Source: UBA7398 sp964567545 (lineage in GTDB: Bacteria; Actinomycetota; Actinomycetes; Nanopelagicales; Nanopelagicaceae). From it: a DNA stretch of 64,000 nucleotides. The stretch is taken from the NCBI GenBank assembly GCA_964567545.1, contig CAZMNB010000001.1, positions 44,296 through 108,295 of the forward strand, given 5' to 3'. A program made the position numbers and the translations under genes. Numbering within the stretch: position 1 is the first letter of the stretch; each line of letters opens with the position of its first letter. This document shows, piece after piece, positions 7,763 through 16,912 of this stretch. The notes beneath the pieces are model-generated. The model made no database searches and was not told where the DNA came from. It saw only the letters and a program-made list of their open reading frames with translations.

Positions 7763-9165
7763 TATTTGTTATCCCCACTCTCCTTTCGTTGCAACAACGC
7801 CAGAAACATAGCATCCGTACCATGTAGATGAGTCCAAAGCTGGAACATTCCGTCGGCCTGAATTGCGGAAGCGTATTTTCCGGTGGCAACGCCAGTTGGT
7901 ATTGGTGCTAGTTCAAAATCCCGATGGGTTCTGAGAAACTCTTTTACTTGAAACCTAGTTTCGTTCAAATGCGGCGAGCAAGTTACATAGGCAATCAATC
8001 CGTCAGATTGTAAAACTTCACTAGCGCTATGTAGTAATTCTTTCTGAAGCTGCATTAGGGATTTAAGGTCATTAATCGAACGTCGCCATCTGGTTTCCGG
8101 CCTTCTTCTTAACGCACCAAGTCCAGTACATGGTGCGTCGATAAGAATGCGATCAAAGAGATAATCGGTTCTGGCATAACCATTCTCGGCTAGTTCACGA
8201 CCATCTAAGGAGATAACTTCTCCCGATTTTAAAACCTGACGAACCAGTTCAGCTCGAGGTTGCGATATTTCGTTTGCCAGAAAAAAATCAGATCGTGTGG
8301 CAAGTAACGCGCTCAATAAAGCGCTCTTACCACCGGGCCCCGCGCACATATCTAACCAACGCAATTGATCAGTAACTCCATTTGCGGTTGCGTGAAATAT
8401 CTCGGTTACTAATTGCGAACCGTAATCTTGAACTCCCGCTCTCCGCGACTTTATCTCGGAAAAAAGGCCGGGGTTTCCATCAAATGTTGCAGCGAAATTA
8501 CTATCTGCTAGCGCTACCGCACCTTCGTTAATCAAATCTGCTACCGTGCTGAAATTTGGCCAGGCGACCAAGGTTGGCTGCGCTGGAATATTGTTCGCCG
8601 CCAATAGCTGTACAACCTTTTCGTAATCTTTTAAATGATCCAAGTAAGCTGAAATTATCCACTCTGGATGCGAGAATTCATTTGCTAAATATGTAATTTT
8701 ATCTGCTTGCCCCGCCAGATTGAGTTCCTTAACCTCTTGCGGAATTAAATTTGTCATATTCCGTAATACCGCATTCACAAAAGATCCGCTGGATTCACCT
8801 GCAACTTTTCTAGCCAATTCAACAGTCGCTGAAACCGCGGCGTGGTCTGGAATTCGCATTTCGTATATCTGATGCACCCCAAGCCTAAGCGAAATCAAAA
8901 CTTTGGGGTCAATTTGTGTCAATGTTCGTGCGGAACTTTGGCCAATTCTGAAATCGTGTTTACCCTGCATTCGCAGCGTTCCATAGACCAATTCCGTTAC
9001 AAAAGAGCGATCTCGCGGATCCAATCCTGAGTTTTCTAAACGTTTCGGCAGGAGTAAATTGCTATATCCGCCTTCGAAGGTAACTGAGTAAAGCGTCTCA
9101 TAAGCAATTAGCCGAGGAAGATCCGGATTCGGTTTCGTAAAATTACGTTTAACCGGCTTATCCAA
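7762..9165 (-). CDS. rsmB: 16S rRNA m5C methyltransferase RsmB (Sun/Fmu)
   Basis: Methylates a cytosine of 16S rRNA (C967 in E. coli numbering). The 467-residue protein has a NusB-like RNA-binding domain over about residues 15-150 and a C-terminal SAM-dependent Rossmann domain with LDMCAGPGGKS. The two catalytic cysteines sit in DAPCTG and TCSPH. The start is TTG at 9165, chosen because AAGGA lies six bases upstream and the protein then begins with a short basic tail before the NusB-like part. It overlaps the end of fmt by eight bases, which suggests translational coupling. Confidence 0.94.
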   Translation of the reverse strand: MDKPVKRNFTKPNPDLPRLIAYETLYSVTFEGGYSNLLLPKRLENSGLDPRDRSFVTELVYGTLRMQGKHDFRIGQSSARTLTQIDPKVLISLRLGVHQIYEMRIPDHAAVSATVELARKVAGESSGSFVNAVLRNMTNLIPQEVKELNLAGQADKITYLANEFSHPEWIISAYLDHLKDYEKVVQLLAANNIPAQPTLVAWPNFSTVADLINEGAVALADSNFAATFDGNPGLFSEIKSRRAGVQDYGSQLVTEIFHATANGVTDQLRWLDMCAGPGGKSALLSALLATRSDFFLANEISQPRAELVRQVLKSGEVISLDGRELAENGYARTDYLFDRILIDAPCTGLGALRRRPETRWRRSINDLKSLMQLQKELLHSASEVLQSDGLIAYVTCSPHLNETRFQVKEFLRTHRDFELAPIPTGVATGKYASAIQADGMFQLWTHLHGTDAMFLALLQRKESGDNK

Positions 9166-10066
9166 AATATTTTCCTTCTTCTATTCGGGCTCCTCGGAAC
9201 CAATCAAGGCTATCCATCATTCGTTTACCTTCAGGTGTTACTTTCTCTAATCCGATTGACCCGTCCCCAGTTCCAACGGCAATTGTATTTTCAATTTTCC
9301 GTAACTCACCTGGGTTTAGTTTCTCTAGCATTTTTCGCGCTCTGTTTATCACAATTCTTGTGGCACCAATTCTGCTCCAAGCACCGGGGTTGGATGTCAT
9401 GGCGCGAATATGACAATCAATCTCCGCATTAGATGCATTCCAATCGATCTCAGCATCGGCCTTTGATATTTTTGGCGCTAGATTCCCCCTGGAAAATTGC
9501 GGTCTCGGCTTATTACCCGAAGCAAGTAGATCCAGGGTTTCTAATACCGCACCGCTGCCTAAGACCGATAATTCATCAAGTAGTGAATCTGTGGTTGAGT
9601 TGTCAGCAATTCTTAATTTCTTTTCCACAAAAATCGGACCAGTATCCATCCCGTTATCCAATTGAAAAACGCTAACGCCAGTCTCGCTATCCCCAGATCT
9701 AATGGCCCATTGCACCGGAGCTGCTCCTCGCCATCTTGGCAACAGGGAAAAATGTAAATTCAACCAGCCGTATTTAACTTTTTTTAGAAGTAATTCAGGT
9801 ATGAGTTTCCCGTAAGCAATCGTGATTATTAAATCTGGTTCTAATTTGCTTATCAATATAGTTAACTCAGCCATATCTGCTGGTTTAGATATCGCCCTAC
9901 CCGAATCGTTCGCCCATTGCGCAAACTCATTAGATGTTAGATTTCTACCTCGTCCGGCTGGCGCATCCGGAGTGGTAATTAACTCAATTAAATCGTGGTT
10001 ACTTTCCTCGATCGCTGAAAGCGTCGGAATTGCGACTCTCGAAGAAGACGCTATTGCAATCCGCAA
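9158..10066 (-). CDS. fmt: Methionyl-tRNA formyltransferase
   Basis: Formylates initiator Met-tRNA using 10-formyltetrahydrofolate. The 302-residue chain has the N-terminal formyltransferase domain with LHFSLLPRWRGAAPVQWAI near residues 102-120, which holds the catalytic Asn/His region and the SLLP signature. DNGMDTGP near 138 and a C-terminal tRNA-binding domain follow. The frame opens with TTG at 10066, reading RIAIASSS, the usual first strand. I see no strong Shine-Dalgarno there. It sits right after def, so the enzymes that add and later remove the formyl group are coupled. Confidence 0.94.
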   Translation of the reverse strand: MRIAIASSSRVAIPTLSAIEESNHDLIELITTPDAPAGRGRNLTSNEFAQWANDSGRAISKPADMAELTILISKLEPDLIITIAYGKLIPELLLKKVKYGWLNLHFSLLPRWRGAAPVQWAIRSGDSETGVSVFQLDNGMDTGPIFVEKKLRIADNSTTDSLLDELSVLGSGAVLETLDLLASGNKPRPQFSRGNLAPKISKADAEIDWNASNAEIDCHIRAMTSNPGAWSRIGATRIVINRARKMLEKLNPGELRKIENTIAVGTGDGSIGLEKVTPEGKRMMDSLDWFRGARIEEGKYFG

Positions 10067-10070
10067 TGGA

Positions 10071-10631
10071 CTAAAGTCCTAACCCATTAGTTTGATGTGG
10101 TGATAGTTTAAATTGAGGTGATAATCCATTCTCGGTAGCAGACATGAACCAATCAGATTCACGTATCTCTTTCATGGCTTGTTTACGTAGATTTTTAGGT
10201 AATCGATCGATAAAGAGAATTCCATCTAAATGGTCGGTTTCGTGTTGCAGCGCCCTTGCTAGCAACTCACTTCCTTCGATGGTTATCGGTTCACCATGCA
10301 TATTGAAACCTTTGGCAACCGCCCTTAATGATCGTGGCGTTTCATAGCGCAATTCTGGAAACGAGAGACAACCTTCTTCACCTTCTTGCAATTCTGCACT
10401 CAAATCAAGTGACGGATTGATTAGATGTCCAAAAACTTCGTCAACATGCCATACAAATACTCTAAGCGGAACACCGATTTGCGGTGCAGCTAAACCCGCA
10501 CCTGGCGCTTCAATCATGGTCTCAGTCAAATCCGTAACCAAATTACGTAATTCTTTATCAAAATCGATAACTGCCGTAGCTGGCGTAGCAAGTATCGGAT
10601 CGCCAAATAATCTAATCGGTTGCAGCGCCAT
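10071..10631 (-). CDS. def: Peptide deformylase
   Basis: Removes the N-formyl group from new proteins. At 186 residues it shows the three deformylase motifs in order: GAGLAAPQIG near 43-52, EEGCLSFPE near 84-92 with the metal-binding Cys, and QHETDHLDG near 128-136, the HExDH zinc/iron site. The gene is four bases upstream of fmt on the same strand. The ATG at 10631 is used. The protein has normal length and all catalytic residues. Confidence 0.95.
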   Translation of the reverse strand: MALQPIRLFGDPILATPATAVIDFDKELRNLVTDLTETMIEAPGAGLAAPQIGVPLRVFVWHVDEVFGHLINPSLDLSAELQEGEEGCLSFPELRYETPRSLRAVAKGFNMHGEPITIEGSELLARALQHETDHLDGILFIDRLPKNLRKQAMKEIRESDWFMSATENGLSPQFKLSPHQTNGLGL

Positions 10632-10650
10632 GTACCAAGTCTATCTGAGA

Positions 10651-12594
10651 TTAAATCGTAAACGGGTCAACTTGCACCCGTAAACTCGACATGCCTTTAG
10701 CACTTCGATATCGCTTTAAATCATAAACAATCTCTGCCAATTTCGCGCCATCACTAATTGCTACCTTTATGATGATTTTACTATTCAATTTATCTATTTG
10801 GGATGGCCCAAGAATTTCGCACGAAATCGATCTTTCTCGCCGAAATTGTTCCGCAATCAAATTGATCTCTCTGCTCTCACTTTGAATCTCAATAAATCTT
10901 GCATAGGGCGGTAGCGCTAAACTTTTCCGATTTTCCAATTCGTTCCTACTAGATTTAATAGGTATCGATTGCAACAACGATTGGACCTCAGGGTGAGTAA
11001 CTGGAAGCGATAAATACACCTCACCGTCTGGAGATAACAAGGTTAATGCGTTTAACCAACGGTAACGAGCTTCCTCTTCACTTCGTAAAAATGGACGATT
11101 AAACAAAGATTTTCCATCAAGTAAAATTATCGCAGCATAACCGCGCTCACTTATTGGTTCACACCCTGGCGTTGCTATAACTAACACTTTCTCATTGGAA
11201 ATCTTGTTACGTGGCAATTTGGCATTCGAAGAAATGATTGGAGTTTTTGGGAATGCTTTGCCAAACTCTTCAAGATGCCGCTCGTCGCCTTTCTGAAAGC
11301 GATAGAATTTAGAGCCATCGCACCAATTACATTTCCATTCTGCAAATTTAGTAGAACATAGAACACACTCTGGCGAATTTGAAGTTCTATTCACCACTAA
11401 TTTGCCGCCACAACTACAGAGCGCAAGGTTTCTACATTGATTACAGGTAGCTGCCTTAAAATAACCTCGTTCGGCAACCATTACTAGTACTGGCCCGCGA
11501 CCTAAACCACTCCTAATTACTGAAAAAACATTCTTTCGTGAGTAATCCTGGTCTTCTGCAGTGATTTTCAATTTTCGTTTTTGATAAAACTCTGCAATTG
11601 GAGTAAAAAATGGTAACCAGCCACTTTCTACCAACCTGAGTAATTCTAGCGAAGGCGAAACATCTAAAAACCAAAGTGAAATCGGTTCGATATTTGCTCG
11701 CAAAAGCGCAAGATCTCGGGTATTGGTATATGGAGATCTCCGCTCAAAATGTGACGGATCTGATTCGTTTAATATAATGATGCTCTGTAAATTTGAAATT
11801 GGCGCAAAAATTGCCGATCTATTGCCGATAATTAATTGCCCATCCCCACCAAGAATTCTCAAAAAGGTGGTGTATCGATCACTTTTATCCAACGAAGAAT
11901 CGAATCTAAGAAAATTCAATCCTTCAATCAATGACAACTTCTCTTCTAGCCTTGCCGTATCTTTCAGGTCCGGCACGATAACTAAGACATTTCCAAGAGC
12001 CAATCTCTTCAAAATTAACTCAATTAGAATCTTAAATGTATCAACTGCGCTGGGGGCTAAGAGTGCACCATGTTTACTAGCCGATGCAACGGTAATGTTC
12101 GTGCCATAAATGCTATCCAAAAGATCATTTTTATATAGTTTGCTTTTATCGGAAGTAGTTGAACGAAAAGCGCCTTCTGGAATCGACTTTTCGGTGCTTG
12201 CAACTCTTGGCGGGATCGCGAACCTGATCAATTCATTAGGGTTAGTGCAATACCGAGCTGCAGCGGTTTTTATCAGGCTCCAAATTTGTGGAGTTAACAG
12301 AGTCCGGTTACTAATTATTGAGGCTATCCCCTTTAGCGCAACATCTTCAGTTCTTCGCTCGCGGATAGCAACCACATAACCAGTGGTAATCGTCTTTCCA
12401 AAAGGAATCTTTAACAGTGAACCGAATTTGCATAGGCCATGTTCGGAATCACTCAGAGCGTATGAGTAAGTTCCATCTAAATGAGTTACGGGTGTATCGA
12501 CCACGACTTCCGCAATGAAATTGCTCGTTAACTGGGCGTCGACATTATTTTTAGCCCGTTGCGCGATTAAGCGAAGTGGTCGCAATTGCGCCAC
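10651..12594 (-). CDS. priA: PriA-like primosomal protein, helicase-dead actinobacterial type
   Basis: A 647-residue PriA relative. The N-terminal DNA-binding part, the zinc-cysteine cluster (CNQC, CSC, CVLC, CNWC around residues 375-425) and the C-terminal domain are present. The Walker A P-loop is missing where GxTGSGKT should stand, and the DEAH-box position reads NESD. It therefore should not be an active ATP-driven helicase. Actinobacterial PriA proteins are generally annotated this way, so this is a lineage trait and not a decayed gene. The GTG at 12594 follows AAGGA embedded in the end of metK. A structural role in replication restart is inferred. Confidence 0.87.
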   Translation of the reverse strand: MAQLRPLRLIAQRAKNNVDAQLTSNFIAEVVVDTPVTHLDGTYSYALSDSEHGLCKFGSLLKIPFGKTITTGYVVAIRERRTEDVALKGIASIISNRTLLTPQIWSLIKTAAARYCTNPNELIRFAIPPRVASTEKSIPEGAFRSTTSDKSKLYKNDLLDSIYGTNITVASASKHGALLAPSAVDTFKILIELILKRLALGNVLVIVPDLKDTARLEEKLSLIEGLNFLRFDSSLDKSDRYTTFLRILGGDGQLIIGNRSAIFAPISNLQSIIILNESDPSHFERRSPYTNTRDLALLRANIEPISLWFLDVSPSLELLRLVESGWLPFFTPIAEFYQKRKLKITAEDQDYSRKNVFSVIRSGLGRGPVLVMVAERGYFKAATCNQCRNLALCSCGGKLVVNRTSNSPECVLCSTKFAEWKCNWCDGSKFYRFQKGDERHLEEFGKAFPKTPIISSNAKLPRNKISNEKVLVIATPGCEPISERGYAAIILLDGKSLFNRPFLRSEEEARYRWLNALTLLSPDGEVYLSLPVTHPEVQSLLQSIPIKSSRNELENRKSLALPPYARFIEIQSESREINLIAEQFRRERSISCEILGPSQIDKLNSKIIIKVAISDGAKLAEIVYDLKRYRSAKGMSSLRVQVDPFTI

Positions 12595-12600
12595 GGTTAT

Positions 12601-13794
12601 TTATCCTTTTATCTGAGATTGCAACGCTGCTACGCGGTCAGCTTTCTCCCAAGTGAAGTTTGGAAGTTCACGACCGAAATGACCATAGGCAGCAGTTTTG
12701 GCGTAAATAGGTCGTAACAATTGTAAATCACGAATAATTGCGGCTGGGCGCAGATCAAAAACAGCTAACACTGCATCGGAGATTTGGTTTACTGGCACCT
12801 TCTCGGTACCGAAAGTTTCCACAAATAAGCCAACTGGTTGCGCTTTGCCGATTGCATAAGCAACCTGAACTTCACACCTAGTTGCCAATCCCGCTGCAAC
12901 CACATTCTTCGCCACCCAACGCATTGCGTAGGCAGCGGATCGATCAACCTTCGATGGATCTTTTCCACTAAATGCGCCACCACCGTGTCGCGCCATTCCG
13001 CCATAAGTGTCTACGATGATTTTACGTCCCGTTAAACCAGCATCTCCCATTGGTCCGCCGGTAACAAACCGACCAGTTGGATTGATTAAAACTCGTAAAT
13101 CCTTAAACGGCAAGTTAATCTCTTTTAATACGGGATCAATAACTTTCGCTTTCACATCAGGAGCTAATTTTCGTTCCAAATCAATATCGGCCGCGTGTTG
13201 GCTAGAAATTACTACCGTATTCAATGAAACCGGTTGATCGCCATCGTATTCGATTGTGACTTGCGTTTTGCCGTCCGGGCGCAGATACGAAAGTTCGCCC
13301 GATTTCCGAACCGCTGTTAATTTCTCAGCCAATTTGTGAGCTAACCAAATTGGTAATGGCATCAGTTCTGGAGTGTCCGTAGTTGCATAACCGAACATCA
13401 AACCTTGATCGCCAGCACCTTGTAAATCCAATGGATCAACCGATTGCGATACTCGCTCTTCAAAAGCGTGGTCGACACCGGCTGCGATATCTTGGGATTG
13501 TTGACCAATTGAAATCGAAACTCCGCAAGAGTTGCCATCAAAACCTTTTTCGGATGAGTCGTAGCCAATTTCAAGGACTGTTTCTCTCACTAAACCCATT
13601 ACATCGGCATACCCATTGGTTGTCACTTCGCCTGCAACGTGAACTTGTCCAGTAGTAAGTAGCGTTTCTACTGCGACTCGGGAGTTTTTATCTTGACTTA
13701 AAAGGGAATCCAATATCGCATCCGATATTTGGTCCGCCATTTTATCGGGATGGCCTTCAGTGACTGATTCTGAGGTAAATAAGCGTTTAGACAT
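12601..13794 (-). CDS. metK: S-adenosylmethionine synthetase
   Basis: Makes S-adenosylmethionine from methionine and ATP. At 397 residues it is full length. The first catalytic block GHPDKMADQISDAILD lies near residues 15-30, and the second signature GGGAFSGKDPSKVDRSAAY lies near 270-288, with the P-loop-like GGGAFSGKD. The ATG at 13794 overlaps the end of coaBC by eight bases. It supplies SAM for the neighbouring rsmB product and other methylases. No riboswitch is visible in front of it, which fits its place inside an operon. Confidence 0.97.
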   Translation of the reverse strand: MSKRLFTSESVTEGHPDKMADQISDAILDSLLSQDKNSRVAVETLLTTGQVHVAGEVTTNGYADVMGLVRETVLEIGYDSSEKGFDGNSCGVSISIGQQSQDIAAGVDHAFEERVSQSVDPLDLQGAGDQGLMFGYATTDTPELMPLPIWLAHKLAEKLTAVRKSGELSYLRPDGKTQVTIEYDGDQPVSLNTVVISSQHAADIDLERKLAPDVKAKVIDPVLKEINLPFKDLRVLINPTGRFVTGGPMGDAGLTGRKIIVDTYGGMARHGGGAFSGKDPSKVDRSAAYAMRWVAKNVVAAGLATRCEVQVAYAIGKAQPVGLFVETFGTEKVPVNQISDAVLAVFDLRPAAIIRDLQLLRPIYAKTAAYGHFGRELPNFTWEKADRVAALQSQIKG

Positions 13795-15001
13795 TGGTAT
13801 ACCTTAACCGTTCGCTGACACTATCCAGTAATAAATTAGCGAGCGTGTCTTTTGAAACCTCTGCAATTTTGGCAACATCGCCAGCTTGACTCAGCAAATA
13901 GCCGGAAGAGTAATCAGAGCCGAAAATCGCACCTTGATTCACTTGATTAACATAAAGAAAATCGACGCCTTTTGCGGATAGCTTCGCTTTGCCGAAAGTA
14001 AGCAAATCCGAATCAGTTTCAGCTGCAAAACCAAGAAGTACTTGTCCACTTCTTCGAGTTTTTGCAATGGTCGCCAGAATATCGGGATTGGCTATTAATT
14101 CAATATTGCCAAGCTTCGATTTCTTAATTTTTTCATCTGAATAGGTATTTGGTTTGGCATCTGCAACTGCCGCACACATTAGTAGCGCATCGTTTTCTGG
14201 AAACCGTTCTCGCACAACTTGATCAAGTTCATCAGCGCTCTCTACGTGAATCGTGGTTATTCCCTCAATATCTGGAAAAGTTGAGTTTGCTGCAACGAGC
14301 TCTACTTTTGCACCTCGTTTAGCAGCTGCAAATGCCAGCGCATAACCTTGCTTGCCGCTAGATCTATTTCCGATAAATCTAACTGGATCAATCGCTTCTC
14401 TAGTACCACCTGCAGTTATTAAAATATGTCTTCCAATTAGATCGCAATTACTTTTTGAAATCTCTAGAACTTTTGCAAGTATTTCGGAAGTTTCGGGGAA
14501 TCTTCCGATACCAGTCTCGTTTCCGGTCAACCTACCGATGGCAGGTTCTAAAATATGAATTCCGCGAGAGCGGAGCAGCGCAACGTTTGCAACCGTCGCA
14601 GGATTTAGCCACATCTGCGGATGCATTGCCGGAACTAACATAATTGGGGAGGTTGTTGTCAAAACCGTATTTGTTAAAAGATCATCGGCACGACCTGATG
14701 CAATCCGGGCGATCAAATCTGCAGTTGCTGGCGCAATAATTAAGAAATCTGCTTTCTTCCCTAAGGCTACGTGCGGCACCGCTGGAATATCTTCCCAAAG
14801 ATCAGTATTAACTTTTCTACCAGATAGCGCTTCCCAAGTGGCTTTGCCAACGAAATTTAAGCTTGATGGCGTTGGTACCACGGTAACTAAAAAACCATGG
14901 TCTTGTAATCTTCGTAGCAAATCGCAGGATTTATATGCTGCGATGCCAGCGCCAATGCCGAGCACAATTTCTCTACCTCGAGGGAAGGTAATCTCTGACA
15001 T
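13787..15001 (-). CDS. coaBC: Bifunctional CoaBC (phosphopantothenoylcysteine synthetase/decarboxylase)
   Basis: Performs two steps of coenzyme A synthesis: ligation of cysteine to phosphopantothenate (CoaB) and decarboxylation (CoaC). The N-terminal flavoprotein CoaC domain shows GIGAGIAAYK at 16-25, the catalytic His in VPHVALG near 76, and a PAMHPQMW loop near 122-129. The C-terminal CoaB domain begins around ITAGGTREAIDPVRFIGNRSSG near 195 and has the conserved DAKP motif. At 404 residues it is normal. It lies 37 bases downstream of rpoZ on the same strand. Confidence 0.95.
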   Translation of the reverse strand: MSEITFPRGREIVLGIGAGIAAYKSCDLLRRLQDHGFLVTVVPTPSSLNFVGKATWEALSGRKVNTDLWEDIPAVPHVALGKKADFLIIAPATADLIARIASGRADDLLTNTVLTTTSPIMLVPAMHPQMWLNPATVANVALLRSRGIHILEPAIGRLTGNETGIGRFPETSEILAKVLEISKSNCDLIGRHILITAGGTREAIDPVRFIGNRSSGKQGYALAFAAAKRGAKVELVAANSTFPDIEGITTIHVESADELDQVVRERFPENDALLMCAAVADAKPNTYSDEKIKKSKLGNIELIANPDILATIAKTRRSGQVLLGFAAETDSDLLTFGKAKLSAKGVDFLYVNQVNQGAIFGSDYSSGYLLSQAGDVAKIAEVSKDTLANLLLDSVSERLRYTNV

Positions 15002-15038
15002 TTTCTAGTTTTCGTTTAGCGTTTCTTAAAGGTATAAA

Positions 15039-15302
15039 TTAATTCTGAGCGGTTGGTTCAAGGTTTTCAATAGTTAGCAATTCATCATTGATTTCACGGA
15101 GCGCTATTGAGAGTGGCTTCTCGTGCACGTGTGTTTCAACTAGCGGCCCTACATATTCAAGCAAACCTTCGCCTAGTTGCGAGTAGTACGCATTGATTTG
15201 ACGCGCGCGTTTGGCGGCATAAAGCACCAAGCTGTATTTAGAACCAGCTTTATCTAAAAGTTCGTCGATTGGTGGGTTGGTGATGCCATCTACGTTTGCC
15301 AC
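15039..15302 (-). CDS. rpoZ: RNA polymerase omega subunit
   Basis: A small RNA polymerase subunit that helps beta-prime assembly. At 87 residues it has the omega core NPPIDELLDKAGSKYSLV near 8-25, then AAKRARQI near 29-36, followed by the actinobacterial-style extension with PLSIALREI. The GTG at 15302 has a strong Shine-Dalgarno GAGGAG six bases upstream, which fixes the start. It lies between gmk and coaBC, its usual position in the phylum. Confidence 0.95.
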   Translation of the reverse strand: MANVDGITNPPIDELLDKAGSKYSLVLYAAKRARQINAYYSQLGEGLLEYVGPLVETHVHEKPLSIALREINDELLTIENLEPTAQN

Positions 15303-15348
15303 AAATTGCTCCTCAGGAAGATATCTCGATTATTGCGTTGAGCTCAAA

Positions 15349-15900
15349 TCACTCAACCGCAGTCGCCAAGGCTACCAGTCCAGCGACCACCTCTTCGACC
15401 CGATGATTGACCAAGATATGGTCAAACTCCCCCGCTGCCGCGATTTCAGCCTCCGCAAGTGCTAATCGATCTGCAATTCGTTCGGGTTGGTCGGTGCCGC
15501 GCGCAGTTATTCGGGCTTTTAGCTCTTCCCATGATGGCGGCATTAAAAAAATCAATATTGCGCTAGCGCATTGGCTTCGCACTTGTCGCGCACCCGAAAT
15601 TTCTATCTCTAATAAAACATGTTTTCCGGCGGTTAACGCATTTTCAACTTCAATTCGAGGCGTTCCATATCTAGCTCCGGCAAACTCTGCGAATTCTAAA
15701 AAAGCGCTAGCGTCAATCATTGCATCAAATTCAGCGTCAGAAACAAAATGATAGTCAATCCCGGCAATTTCATAAGCGCGTGATTCTCTAGTTGTGTAAG
15801 AAACGCTTAACGAAAATCGGGGATCTTTCCTAATCTCGTTACTGATTGTGCTTTTACCCACTCCACCAGGTCCAGATAACACCAATAACTTGCCGCGCAT
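15349..15900 (-). CDS. gmk: Guanylate kinase
   Basis: Phosphorylates GMP to GDP. The P-loop reads SGPGGVGKST near residues 8-17, followed by SVSYTTRESRAYEIAGIDYHFVS with the GMP-binding residues, and the FLMPPSWEEL motif near 114-123. I chose the ATG at 15900 because it overlaps the mihF stop as TGATG; an in-frame TTG one codon earlier is less likely. At about 183 residues the length is normal. mihF-gmk-rpoZ is a conserved actinobacterial run. Confidence 0.95.
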   Translation of the reverse strand: MRGKLLVLSGPGGVGKSTISNEIRKDPRFSLSVSYTTRESRAYEIAGIDYHFVSDAEFDAMIDASAFLEFAEFAGARYGTPRIEVENALTAGKHVLLEIEISGARQVRSQCASAILIFLMPPSWEELKARITARGTDQPERIADRLALAEAEIAAAGEFDHILVNHRVEEVVAGLVALATAVE

Positions 15901-16214
15901 CAATTAATCCCAAATTCAGATTTAATAGCCGCTAATTGTTGTGTCCCTAAACCTTTTACTCGACGGTTCTCGGAGATACCAATTCGTTCCATAATTGCAA
16001 CTGCACGCACTACCCCAACTCCAGGTATTGCCTCCAACATTGATTTAACTCGCATCTTTAAAATCGCCGGACTTTGACTTTGCAAAACTTCAAGGAGTGA
16101 AATTTCACCGCGCTTGATATTTTCTTTAACAATTGCGCGTTCCTGTCTAGCCGCAGCAGCTTTAACCAATGCCGCTTTGCGTTGCTCTAACGACAAAATT
16201 GGTGGCGCTCCCAT
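15900..16214 (-). CDS. mihF: Actinobacterial integration host factor mIHF
   Basis: A nucleoid-associated DNA-binding protein specific to actinobacteria, essential in mycobacteria and required for L5 phage integration. The 104-residue protein begins with PILSLEQRKAALVKAAAARQ, a long N-terminal helix, and has the S13/HhH-like part KSMLEAIPGVGVVRAVAIMERIGI near 57-80 followed by RRVKGLG. It has no sequence relation to the IhfA/HU fold. It overlaps gmk and lies 14 bases from pyrF. It is one of the best phylum markers in the window. Confidence 0.94.
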   Translation of the reverse strand: MGAPPILSLEQRKAALVKAAAARQERAIVKENIKRGEISLLEVLQSQSPAILKMRVKSMLEAIPGVGVVRAVAIMERIGISENRRVKGLGTQQLAAIKSEFGIN

Positions 16215-16228
16215 GGCTTAATTAAACC

Positions 16229-16912
16229 TCAAAGCGAAGCAAGAATTGCGGCTGCAGCCTCACCTGGGTTGGTAGCTGCGGTGATTGGTCGACCGATCAC
16301 TAGATAATCAGCGCCATTTGCAATTGCCAGCGCTGGCGTCATTATTCGGGATTGATCACCAGCAACGCTTCCAGTTGGCCGAACTCCTGGGGTAATTAGC
16401 GCAATCTCCTTTGGAACTTCACTCCGGATTGCGGCAACTTCCAATGGCGAACAAACTATTGCTTGAGCGCCACCCGATATTGCAACTTTTGCAAGTTTAA
16501 TCGAGCTCTCCAAAGCGAGATTCTGGAAACCAATCGCTTTAACATCTGCTTCATCTAATGAAGTGAGGATAGTTACTCCAGTTATCTTCGTATTGGGTAG
16601 TGCAGCTACTGCAGCTGCAACCATTTTTGAGCCCCCGGAAGCATGTACAGTTAAAAAATATGGATCAATGCGCCAGATGCTGCCGCACGCACCGGCGACG
16701 GTATTTGGAATATCGTGAAGTTTTAAATCAAGAAAAAGCTCGAAATCGAATTCGTTACGGAGTTCGTTAACGCCATCTAGACCGAATTTAAGAAAGAACT
16801 CTAAACCGATTTTATAGATTGAAACCGAATTTCTAGTCGCTGCAATCCAAGTTTTTGCTTGTAATATTTCAGTGGTATCTACTGCCAATATAATCGGGGA
16901 TTTATTAACCAT
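16229..16912 (-). CDS. pyrF: Orotidine-5'-phosphate decarboxylase
   Basis: Last step to UMP: decarboxylation of OMP. The 227-residue barrel shows ILAVDTTEI at the start, KIGLEFF near 34-40, the catalytic DLKLHDIPNTV near 62-72 (Asp-Lys-Asp tetrad region), and TPGVRPTGSVAGDQSRIMTP near 176. It is of the short bacterial group rather than the longer form common in mycobacteria. The ATG at 16912 overlaps the end of pyrD by eight bases, so the two are coupled. Confidence 0.93.
   Translation of the reverse strand: MVNKSPIILAVDTTEILQAKTWIAATRNSVSIYKIGLEFFLKFGLDGVNELRNEFDFELFLDLKLHDIPNTVAGACGSIWRIDPYFLTVHASGGSKMVAAAVAALPNTKITGVTILTSLDEADVKAIGFQNLALESSIKLAKVAISGGAQAIVCSPLEVAAIRSEVPKEIALITPGVRPTGSVAGDQSRIMTPALAIANGADYLVIGRPITAATNPGEAAAAILASL

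Noticed and set aside
10651..12594. priA as a decaying pseudogene
   Set aside because: The frame is intact, the cysteine cluster is complete, and loss of helicase motifs is typical of actinobacterial PriA.
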